Position numbers and translations under genes: made by a program. A stretch of 11,836 nt of DNA from Conidiobolus incongruus B7586 (taxonomy: Eukaryota; Entomophthoromycota; Entomophthoromycetes; Entomophthorales; Conidiobolaceae). Location of the stretch: the NCBI GenBank assembly GCA_000697335.1, contig JNEM01015661.1, positions 1-11,836 of the forward strand. The letters are read 5' to 3'. The notes beneath the pieces were generated by a model. It had not been told where the DNA came from and did not search any database. It was given only the letters and a program-made list of their open reading frames with translations. This document shows positions 1-8,988 of this stretch, piece by piece; position 1 is the stretch's first letter, and every line of letters begins with the position of its first letter.

Positions 1-780
1 TTTTATTTTATTTTATTATATAGAATAATTTCTAATTCATGTTCTTATTAAAAGTCAAAAATAACTTATATTTTGCATAATAACTATAAAATATATAAAA
101 TTAAACTTAAGAAATATTTTTTATATAAATAAATTAGAAACAGCTATTATATTTGATATAATCATCAAATTATAATTTATCTAATTATAGCTATTTTAGA
201 TAATTAAAAAATATACTTATAGAAAAAAATTCCTATAAATATATTAAATTAGTTTATAAAATATTAAATTTCGTTCTTTAATAAAAAACTATTTTTTAGA
301 TATTAAAAGCTAATTAAAAATATTGTAAAAAGCTATTAATAATAAAAGTAAATATTAACTTTATATTATATATTAATTTTTATAAATCAAATATTAATAT
401 TTTTTTTATTTAATAGAATTTTGCTATCACTTAACTTTTATACTAATATATAAGTAACAAAATATTATTTAAAATTGATATATTAATATATATCATTATA
501 TAAGCTTTAATAAACTTTAAAGGACTTTGATCCATATATATTTATATAATTTTTATATATAAATTAATTAGAAATTAATTATTAATATATGTTACAACTT
601 TTAATAATATCATTAATTATTAATTTTATAATAATACTATTGATAATAATGAAAATATATTAATAATATGAAACCATAGATTTAATTGATGTCAATTTGA
701 TATTTAAACATTATTTTTTATAAATAAATCTCAATATATTATTATTTGAATTTGATCAATAAATATTATAATAAATATTA
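1..780. other. Extremely AT-rich gene-free block
   Basis: This stretch holds no credible gene, and every frame is closed by frequent stops. Composition is extreme: rows 541-600 and 601-660 each have only 4 G or C in 60 bases, clearly below the intergenic DNA nearer the genes. It begins with three copies of TTTTA (1-15). The word AGCTA occurs four times between 142 and 335, usually followed by TT. The change to less extreme composition falls near 780-790. It could be an old decayed repeat or simply an AT-drifted intergenic block; nothing in it identifies a family. Confidence 0.6.
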
Positions 781-2341
781 TTTCAAAATTTTAATCTCTG
801 GAGGTAGTAAATTATACACTAATTGATTGTCAGTAAAGCTAATGGGTAGCTGGTAAGAAAGGAAGCACAATAGTTATAATATTAAAAAGATCCCTTGAAG
901 CAAAATAACAAAGCAGTAATTTAATTGAATGGAGTCAATAAGAGGAATCAAAAGTCATTACTAATTGACTAACATAATACTAATGTATATTAATTCCTTA
1001 ATTAGGATATATAATTATTATTATTAGTTTGAACGCTTTACTATTAACAATATTAGTTAAACTCACATTAACATTGATACCCACAAATTCAATTATTTTA
1101 ACAAATACATTTATATTAGAAATCTATCAAGTGAATTTTTTATAAATATAAACAATTACTAAATTTTATGTATAAAATTAATTTAATATCAACTTTGTAA
1201 CTATAATTCAATCTCATGAATTTGAACACTAAATCTAGAGCTTAAATTTAATGTCATATTTAGAATTAGAATCTTAAATGTAATATTTTTACATTCGAAA
1301 TATTAAGTTTTGAAACAAAAAAATATGAAGGATATATATTCAAATTAATCTATATTAATTTTAATATTAGCTATTGATGATTCTGTACTTAATGTATCTT
1401 AATACAAAGAACATCAATAAAATATTTATTCAATGGTATTCAATATTATTTTTTGACTAAATGATTTGAATTATATAAATATGTTTGCTAAATAGAATGA
1501 ATTTTAATTAAAATCTTTAACAAATTCTATTATATTTTGAATGTATTATATTAATAAAATATTCAATAAATCGATTGATAAAATTTTATTATGCAAAGAT
1601 TATTTATATATCTATACCGATATTTTTCAATATACAAATTATACATTAAAACTAAAAGAATATATTAGTTGGTTAAGTTTTTTTTTAAAATTCTGTATAT
1701 AAACTAAATTTTTACATTTTCAGATTATAAAACATTTTTCAATCAATATGTTTGAATTGAAGAGAAAGTTTATATTATTAAACAAAATTTCAAATTTCAA
1801 AAATAATTATTTAAAAGATATATACAGTTATTTTAGAATATATAATGAAATACATAATATGCTGTTAAAGTAATAAAAGCAATGAATCAGTCATATTACG
1901 AATTTAATAACATTGATATTAATAACGATGTCAAAACATATATTAGTTAATATACTTATGAATATTTTATCAATTTAAAAAATAATCCAACCAAATTAAA
2001 AAAGGTGTATCATAATTTTGAATACAAAATATCGGTTTATATAATAATATTCAATAAATTTCTGTATATTACACAATTTAAAAGCATTCAATAATACTGT
2101 CAATAATGGTTAAAAATAGTAGAAAATAATGGGTATATTTTTGTCAAATATTAATAATATATACTCAAATTTATATATAGTATTTTTTTCAATTGTTTTA
2201 ACCTTTATTTTAAAAATATACTTTAATATAGTTTATTTTCAAAAATTATTAACAGTCAAACATTATTGATCCAAATTATATCACATTTTTTGACAAAATA
2301 TTTAATTAGATATGTTTTCAAAATAGATATTAATGATAAAC

Positions 2342-2357
2342 ATATATATATATATAT
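2342..2357. repeat. (AT)8 microsatellite
   Basis: Eight uninterrupted AT dinucleotides, bounded by C on both sides. It is a simple low-complexity tract, possibly variable in length between strains. A less AT-rich pocket begins directly after it. Confidence 0.85.
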
Positions 2358-3500
2358 CGTAAGGATAGCACTTTATGTAAAAGGTCATAAAATTTCTACG
2401 ATATATTTGAGAATGATGGGATAGTAAAAGAATATTATATTCGCCTATGGTTGGATCTATTACTTGAAAACATATATAATATCAAATCAATATTTACTAT
2501 GTATTGTATCTATCATAATAGTTTAGTATTTATCTACATTAATTACGTTTTTTATATTTCATTAATTTAACCATTTTAATATTCTAATATTTAGGTTAAC
2601 AACCATATGTTTAAAAGGTTACAAGGATATAAATATATATACTATATTGTTAAATTTTAATATGATATACCCTGAATAATATCCAAAGGTTTTTTTTTGA
2701 AACTGTGAGCAGTGTCTTAGAACATTTGAATATTTTTAAAAATTTTTACTGACAATTTTACAATTTCTATATTATTACTATTAGTAATATTTAATATAAA
2801 GGTTTAAATTATCCAAAAATTTGATCTTGAATATATTATAGCCATAAAATCAAAGTAATAATTTTTCAATATTTAATGAAATTCAATATAAAAAATTTAT
2901 TTATAGAATATAATGAATCATAATATTTATATAAATAAATCTTGAATAAAAGTCATAACAATTTATATTATATATTTAAGTAATATATTTTTAATAATCT
3001 TGAAATTTTTATTTTCATATTTATAATATAATAAATTTTATTAATACTTATTCTTGAGAACCTTCGGTTAAAATGATTATCAAAGGACTTGATTCACATT
3101 ATGAAATTGTGATAATATCGTAAATAATAAATAGATAATATAAAAAGAAAACAGACTACCAATGGATTTAATCTAAACTAAAATATCTTGATATTATTGA
3201 AAGTTTAATATTAAGCACAATTGAAATAATTTTAATAAAAATATTTTAATTTTATTACAAAAAGCAATGCAAGCAATTTAATTGGTTGATCATTTTGTAA
3301 TCTGATCAGGAAATTTTTAATATATTCTAAAAATTTAAATTTACTAAGGTAAATGGAATAATATGGTATCAATTCCCGAAATTATTAATCATACGGTATT
3401 TGATTTCTAATCAAGTTTTTATATAAATACTGTCTTTTTGTATATTATATTTAACAAAGATATGGAGAAATAGAAAATGCAATATTATAATAGCAGTATA

Positions 3501-3506
3501 TTTATT
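3501..3506 (-). promoter_or_regulatory. Candidate polyadenylation signal of the minus-strand regulator
   Basis: TTTATT on the plus strand reads AATAAA on the minus strand, about 75 bases past the stop codon of the regulator at 3580-5307. Position and motif fit a 3' end signal. AATAAA is common by chance in DNA this AT-rich, so the call is tentative. Confidence 0.35.
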
Positions 3507-3579
3507 GTTAATTAAGAATATTGAATGAGTGAATTGAATATATAATACAGATATTTGATGAATAAAAAGAAAAACGAAA

Positions 3580-5307
3580 TTAGGAGGAGATTGGAGAAGC
3601 ATAAATAACGTTATGAGATTGTATTCCGAAATCGATATCTTTCGAAGCGGATTTAGGTGGAGTATTTGGACAAGAGTTAAATGGTGACATGGGTTGAATT
3701 TGATCTCTATTGAGAGCAGCAAGGGTTGCAGGGCATACCTTGAATACAGAATCAATACATGGCCATTTGGAAGCCTCTCTAATAGCAATTTCTCGACTTA
3801 TTTCACTGTATGGATTTGAGCCTTCTTTGAATATGAAAAAATGAGGCAAGAGATAAATAAAATCAACATTTCTCATATTATCAATGTATCTTCTTCTTTC
3901 TGGATCCTCGGGATAAAGAACCTGAATCAGATTATTCATAGAGCGACTTTTTACATAAATATAGCAAGCTTCCTCAGATGAGTAGGCACTTTGAGCGGGA
4001 GTTGGATAAGTATAATTTTTGAAGTTTTGAATTAATTCTCCCATCAAATGAGCTCCATTCATTGTTTGCATTTGAACTAGAATATAATTACTTAAATGAA
4101 TGTTAAAGTATGGATCATCTATAGAATAGCGTTGATTGAACGTTTTTGCATCCATTCGAGCAAATTGAATACGAAGAGTGTTTTTACATAGTCCTTTCCA
4201 CATTTCAATGAGCGTTTCAGTATGTGAAATATCGAAATTATTCAAAAATTTTTTGAATTTTTGCACTCTATATGAAATAAAAACCCAAGAAGCATAAAGA
4301 TTCATGGCAAGATAGCGATTATGTTGGAGTAGCTCGTCGTCGGAGATAGTTAAGTACTTTCTTGTTGGTTTCGAAGAAATATATTGGATGAATTCAAAAC
4401 TATCGTAGTTATCAATAGATTTCTGCAAATTGTCTTCTGTGAAATGAATTATAGGAGGAGTTCCAGTAAGACAACAGATCATAGAGTCAATCATCTTAGC
4501 CATGGTTTGCGTAGCTTCCTTCTCTCTCTCAAACATCAGCCTAGAAGATGTAGTGATGGGATGGATAGAGTTTTCTAGGAGTTGTAATTTACGAGAGGCT
4601 TGAACCATATGCAAGCTAGCATCAGCGGCCATACCATTATGAGCTTCAAGTTCAGCAAGAAGAAGTAAAGTTTGAATATTTATCAAGCTATTATCGTTAT
4701 TTTGAACCATAAGAAGATATTTGATCAATTTATAAAATTCATTATCTTGAATTACGGGGTATTCGAAATTCTTGCTCTGGCGAATCAATATGAGCTGTCC
4801 AAAAAGGTACATAACATATAAAATAGGAGTATGAAGCGGTCTGGCTTTGAACAATAGTTGGATATGCCTCAAATTAATAAAAGGATATGATCGATAGGTA
4901 TTTTGAAGATAGGTATCTAGATATACTTTAAGCTGAGGAGATGGTAGACTACTGTCAATCTCAAGCTTTGTTGAAATAAATCTATCACAGTGAATACTTG
5001 GCGAAAAAGTCAAAGAGCTGTTTGATGGAGTTGGAGAAGCGTAGGGATTTGATCGTTTCAAGCTTCTCTTAGGTTCAAAAGGCTTTGACATATCAATATC
5101 TTCGCCATATTGATATTTAATATAATCCTTCATAAGATTCTCTAATTCTTTTAGTCTAGCTTCGACTTTATCTCGCTTTGGAATAACTTCTGATACATAT
5201 TTAACTGCTTGGTAAGTGCATTGAACTCCTCTTTCTTCACATCTCTCACAAGGCTGACCTCGACTGCATTTTTTCTTGGAAATTCGGCAATTGTCACAAG
5301 ATAGCAT
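3580..5307 (-). CDS. Zn2Cys6 fungal transcription factor (575 aa)
   Basis: A nuclear DNA-binding regulator, complete from ATG (5305-5307) to TAA (3580-3582) with no intron. The zinc cluster starts at residue 4: C4-X2-C7-X6-C14-X5-C20-X2-C23-X6-C30, the canonical spacing. Aligned to Gal4, the basic loop keeps Gal4 Lys18 (K11 here) and Lys20 (K13), but Gal4 Lys17 is a serine (S10). An EVIPKR linker (40-45) leads into a short predicted coiled coil (about 46-64), the usual dimerisation element. Residues 89-105 are Ser/Pro/Thr-rich. Residues about 121-300 resemble the fungal middle homology region, with the hallmark D274...G282-T-P-P near 271-288. The C-terminal tail (about 535-575) is rich in SP/TP sites, and a YASP word occurs at both 89-92 and 569-572. 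I chose this ATG because the first cysteine follows at residue 4 and no other ATG lies in the 130 bases upstream. The targets are unknown. It is a clear paralogue of the regulator at 8989-10473, which is transcribed away from it. Zinc-cluster identity is very secure; the biological role cannot be read from sequence. Confidence 0.95.
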   Translation of the reverse strand: MLSCDNCRISKKKCSRGQPCERCEERGVQCTYQAVKYVSEVIPKRDKVEARLKELENLMKDYIKYQYGEDIDMSKPFEPKRSLKRSNPYASPTPSNSSLTFSPSIHCDRFISTKLEIDSSLPSPQLKVYLDTYLQNTYRSYPFINLRHIQLLFKARPLHTPILYVMYLFGQLILIRQSKNFEYPVIQDNEFYKLIKYLLMVQNNDNSLINIQTLLLLAELEAHNGMAADASLHMVQASRKLQLLENSIHPITTSSRLMFEREKEATQTMAKMIDSMICCLTGTPPIIHFTEDNLQKSIDNYDSFEFIQYISSKPTRKYLTISDDELLQHNRYLAMNLYASWVFISYRVQKFKKFLNNFDISHTETLIEMWKGLCKNTLRIQFARMDAKTFNQRYSIDDPYFNIHLSNYILVQMQTMNGAHLMGELIQNFKNYTYPTPAQSAYSSEEACYIYVKSRSMNNLIQVLYPEDPERRRYIDNMRNVDFIYLLPHFFIFKEGSNPYSEISREIAIREASKWPCIDSVFKVCPATLAALNRDQIQPMSPFNSCPNTPPKSASKDIDFGIQSHNVIYASPISS

Positions 5308-5477
5308 CCTGATGTTAACAGTATATTATTTTAAATGATATTATTGATATTATTTATATCAAGTTGGATGAAATGAATTTATTGAATACAAAAGAATTTT
5401 TGAGTCGCAGAGGTTAGAGGTATAAACTGAATAAATTTCATGAGTAATCTGATTATTAATATAGCATAAAAATAAAT

Positions 5478-5517
5478 TCAAATTTGATTGGTTGAATTAG
5501 AAAACCAAGTAAAGTGG
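5478..5517. promoter_or_regulatory. CCAAT-type promoter module upstream of the minus-strand regulator
   Basis: Read on the minus strand, the element at 5478-5495 contains CAACCAATCA followed by the 10-base palindrome TCAAATTTGA. It lies about 170-190 bases upstream of the ATG at 5307. CCAAT boxes are bound in fungi by the HAP/NF-Y complex, and this flanking sequence is favourable. The same words, TCAAATTTGATTGG, GATTGGTTGA (5486-5495) and TAAAGTGG (5510-5517), recur upstream of the paralogue near 8852-8915. That recurrence is the main support; binding is inferred. Confidence 0.5.
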
Positions 5518-8500
5518 GTGGAAAATTACTCAATTTAATATCGCAACAACTTCTAGTTTATAAAAATAAACTACTCAATTTGTCTGTAATCATGTATGGC
5601 AGATTCAATAATCACAGTTTATCATTCGAATAAGCAATTAATTTTAATTATTTCATTCTAACATTTTAAATTTTAAATGAAAATAGAAAATTAATAGTTT
5701 TAATTTAAATATTGGTCTTATCAATTTCTGAGTGCTAGTGACTGTTGTGGGATTAGAAAAAATCAGATTATGATTAAAAATTAAATACATTCATAAAAAA
5801 TTGTAAAATATTATTAAAAATATAATAAATAAAGTAAAAAAAATAATTAGATTAATCTAATAATACTAAAAATTCTTAACATGGACATTGGAAGAATAAT
5901 GGAAATTTTCCCAACTTGAGTTATGATTGGATGATTAACTAATTAGATTTAATTATTCAATTGATTACAAATTCATGGAAAATTAGGGCCGATGAAAAAT
6001 TCATGAATAAGGCAGAATTTAAGGAGTTTTCAATTTGCATTGAATAAGGAGGATTTTGGTTTAGCTTTAGAACTTTCAATCTAATTTAAATTTCTTGAAT
6101 CAAATTTGTTCAAATTTTTTAATAAATCTAAGTTTTTAAAGCATTTTGACTATATAATTATATTGCTAAACAAGCCTACAAGGATTATATTATTGATTTA
6201 TTTTTTCAAAGCATTAGCTATGATTTTTCAAATATTTCAAGTTTAATATCAATAAATATACACTTATCACAGTCAAAGAATATTATTAGATTACAGGTTT
6301 GAATGATCTAGAAATCTAATATATTATATATAATTATTAGATTGGAGAGGATCTATAAGCTTTACTTATATATAAATATCACTGATAAATGGTAATATTT
6401 AATGACAATCTTTCACCAGTACTTTTGATATATACCAAGCACTTGATTGATTATTTGAAGTGTTTAACGTTTTTTTAGATAATCCAAGTTCGATTACCAT
6501 AATTAAACATTTACATATGTTATATTAAAGTTGATTATATCTGTTACTAATATGAAATATGTTGCAGCATCAAGGGCCCCTTTTCTTAAGATATTTAAAA
6601 CTGAAAATAAATGGATGTAAAATTTAGATTAGCTGAAAATATACTATGCTTAATAAGAATTAAATAATGCGTCAAAACTATTGTTTATCAATTCATTATT
6701 TGTATATCTAAATATATATTTATCCAAGATTATTTTTAAATATACTGAAATAACAATATGGTAATTATTGCTCATTTTATTACTTATGTTTTCAAATCAA
6801 TTATAATATCAACTTGACTAATAAACTTCACGATATTCGACAATACTACATAAATATATAAAAATAAAAAAAATTAAGATTATAAGTGAGAATAAAACTA
6901 TTTATTGAAAAATGAAATAATCCAAGTCATTATGGTATCAAATATATTATTAATATTGTTCTATATTTCCCATGATTCAGTATTATTTTTTTATTCTGAA
7001 AATTCAAATTTAAAAAATGATAAAAATGTTGAAATTGCTATTTTTGATGAATATATGATTTAATAAATATAATTGATTAGGGATGCTCTATAAAATACCA
7101 ATATTATTCACTTAATGGTACATATTAATCATTTGAATTTATTTAATAGTTTAATATAATTTTCAAACCTTTTTACACCAAATATATTTGCTATTAAATA
7201 TATATTGCTTAAATATACTTTGAATTTTACCCAGATTTATAATCCCATTTCAACCTATTATTTACATGAAAATAATGTATAATTCACCAATAATGAACAA
7301 TAGTTATTATTTTATATAAGGAAATTATATAACAATATACAGATATTAAACACTAAATTTTTATATATTCGTTCTAGAAAATTATATATCAAATGAATTG
7401 TATTTTGTAATGAATTAATCACTTATGATGATAGAAATACTCTAAACCTTATTCAATATCCATTATTTCATTTATGCAATTTATACTATTTAGAAACTCT
7501 CCTCTTTGTGACTTAGTTTTGACTGATATTCCTAAGAAGTAAAAAATTAGAATCATTTGATGAGTCATTTCTTAAGTTATTATTGAATTGTAGATAATTT
7601 TGAGATTTTGTAATTATGAGTTGATTAGAAAACTATAGTTTATACACTTCAAATGAAGGTAAAGTATACTCCTTTGCTATATTAATAGAGTATGATTAGA
7701 ACTATCAACTATCAGTATTAGCAAGATTCAAATTAATCATCTCGGAAAAAATATTTGAAATGAAAATATATAATTGGGAATTTATTAAATTGCTTTAAAA
7801 TTTAATCATTAGTTTTCAAACAATTATCTTATGTGTCCAAAAATTTGATGAACAGTGATTGAAATTTATGAAAATTAAATATATTTGCAAATACAACAAA
7901 AATTCTGGCAATTAAGTCTTATTTTTTATTGATTTTGTTATTTTGAAAAATTTTTTAAATTATTTAAGGTTAGTTTTAATTCTTTGGCTGATTAATTTCA
8001 CAGTATTATATTGGTTATTAATATTCAAGTCTAACCGAGTTTTCAGAATTGAGTAAATTGGTTTCATGTTACAATTTATTAAAAAATAATGCATTCAAGT
8101 TAATCAAATTTAACAAAAATTATTATAGATTCTTTTCATACTTGAGCCATGTTAAAAAGGCATTCACAATTCTTCATATGATTCAAAGTGATTTATTTAA
8201 TATAATTAATTATATTTTAATAGTATTATTAATGTGAAAAGTTATATTGGAAGATTTATTGGAATACAGTCATTCATCCAATTCACTTCAGATTTCGAAT
8301 TATCCAACTTGACAATTTAATTTCAATTGAATAATAGCTAAATATCATAATAATCAAGAGAATATTATATTCAAAACAATAAACTATTAAATAATGTTTT
8401 AATTAACATTTAAGGATCTAATTAAATATTCTATCAAAAACTATTGTGAAGGATAATTTAACAAATTAACCCAGTATCTATGTCAAAGGTACAACACCCA

Positions 8501-8518
8501 TACAATTCCTGATTCGAA

Positions 8519-8542
8519 ATTATTGCATTACACCAATAATGC
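8519..8542. repeat. Small overlapping inverted repeats
   Basis: Two mutually exclusive stems can form here: ATTATTG (8519-8525) with CAATAAT (8534-8540), and GCATTA (8525-8530) with TAATGC (8537-8542). They lie about 450 bases upstream of the plus-strand regulator. Short AT-rich palindromes are frequent in this window, so no function is claimed. Confidence 0.4.
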
Positions 8543-8851
8543 CAATTGTTAAAAGTTATGGTTTATCTAAATTTAGTTTTTTGAAGAATATATTGCGAAA
8601 ATTGTTTCAAATATTTTCTAACATTTAGGTCAGATTTTATATTTATTTTATCAATTTCTGTATAAATTGGTATCATTTGAGCAGAAAATCATTTCAGTTA
8701 TAATGAAAAATGTGTTTAAACATAATATACAATTTCAGAATCCTTCAAGTATACAATAAAAGTAGTGTATCGGCAAAATATATTTATATTCCATATCTGG
8801 ATAGTCTGAAAAATTTTAAATGTAGTATTTTCAAAAATGTTGATTATAGAA

Positions 8852-8926
8852 TCAAATTTGATTGGCTAAAAGAGATAAAAGCATGAATTAAAGTTGATTG
8901 GTTGAGATAAAGTGGATTTATAAATT
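8852..8926 (+). promoter_or_regulatory. Promoter of the plus-strand regulator: two inverted CCAAT boxes plus TATA-like site
   Basis: TCAAATTTGATTGG (8852-8865) and GATTGGTTGA (8896-8905) each carry ATTGG, the complement of CCAAT. They lie about 125 and 85 bases upstream of the ATG. TAAAGTGG follows at 8908-8915, then a TATA-like TTTATAAA (8917-8924) about 65 bases before the ATG. No ATG lies between the TATA-like site and the start codon, so the leader has no upstream reading frame. All three shared words recur upstream of the divergent paralogue. The spacing is plausible for a fungal core promoter, but no transcription start is known. Confidence 0.5.
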
Positions 8927-8988
8927 AGAAAGAAAAGTGATTGAAATAATTTTAATATTAGCACTTTCATTAATTTTAAATATCCAAA

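Larger units (their letters stand above)
781..3579. other. AT-rich intergenic region, no gene recognised
   Basis: This is about 2.8 kb without a supportable gene on either strand. Two pockets are less AT-rich than their surroundings: about 790-960, and about 2358-2470 just after an AT dinucleotide tract. The longest open stretch seen, 2391-2570 on the plus strand (59 codons from stop to stop), is within what chance gives at this composition and matches no family I recognise. The last 80 bases probably contain the 3' untranslated region of the minus-strand regulator that ends at 3580. Confidence 0.6.
5308..8988. other. 3.7 kb divergent intergenic region between the two paralogues
   Basis: This gap separates the start codons of two oppositely directed zinc-cluster genes, so both promoters lie inside it, one at each end. 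It is far too long for one compact shared promoter. No credible gene was found in the middle. Short open stretches at 5941-6046, 6552-6620 (a 22-residue ATG frame crossing a GGGCCC site) and 8049-8237 are too short, or lack a proper ATG, and match nothing I know. No tRNA or other structured RNA was recognised. Row 7201-7260 has 14 G or C in 60 bases, typical of the region. Confidence 0.6.

Noticed and set aside
780-960. Less AT-rich pocket with a faint resemblance to the RNase H end of Ty1/copia elements
   Set aside because: The resemblance rests on a few scattered residues with wrong spacing. No terminal repeats or other element parts were seen, so no fossil element is claimed.
2391-2570. 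59-codon plus-strand open stretch (stop to stop)
   Set aside because: A rough estimate from base composition gives several open stretches of this length by chance. No ATG-led gene or recognisable motif is present.
3288-3308. Two TGATCA palindromes fifteen bases apart downstream of the first regulator
   Set aside because: TGATCA also occurs elsewhere in the window in AT-rich context, and there is no sign of a defined site or terminator.
3411-3788. 125-codon minus-strand open frame overlapping the end of the first regulator
   Set aside because: It is a shadow in another frame of the zinc-cluster gene plus its 3' flank. No domain is visible and the overlapping gene is certain.
4384-4578. 64-codon plus-strand open frame inside the first regulator
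   Set aside because: An antisense shadow of the middle homology region, with no independent support.
6421-6510. Possible tRNA T-arm (AGTTCGATTA) near 6487
   Set aside because: No matching acceptor, D-arm or anticodon arm could be fitted upstream. The word alone is not enough.
8049-8237. 62-codon plus-strand open stretch upstream of the second regulator
   Set aside because: It opens with TTG, not ATG. Its composition is typical of AT-rich noncoding DNA, it matches no family I know, and several open stretches of this length are expected by chance in the window.
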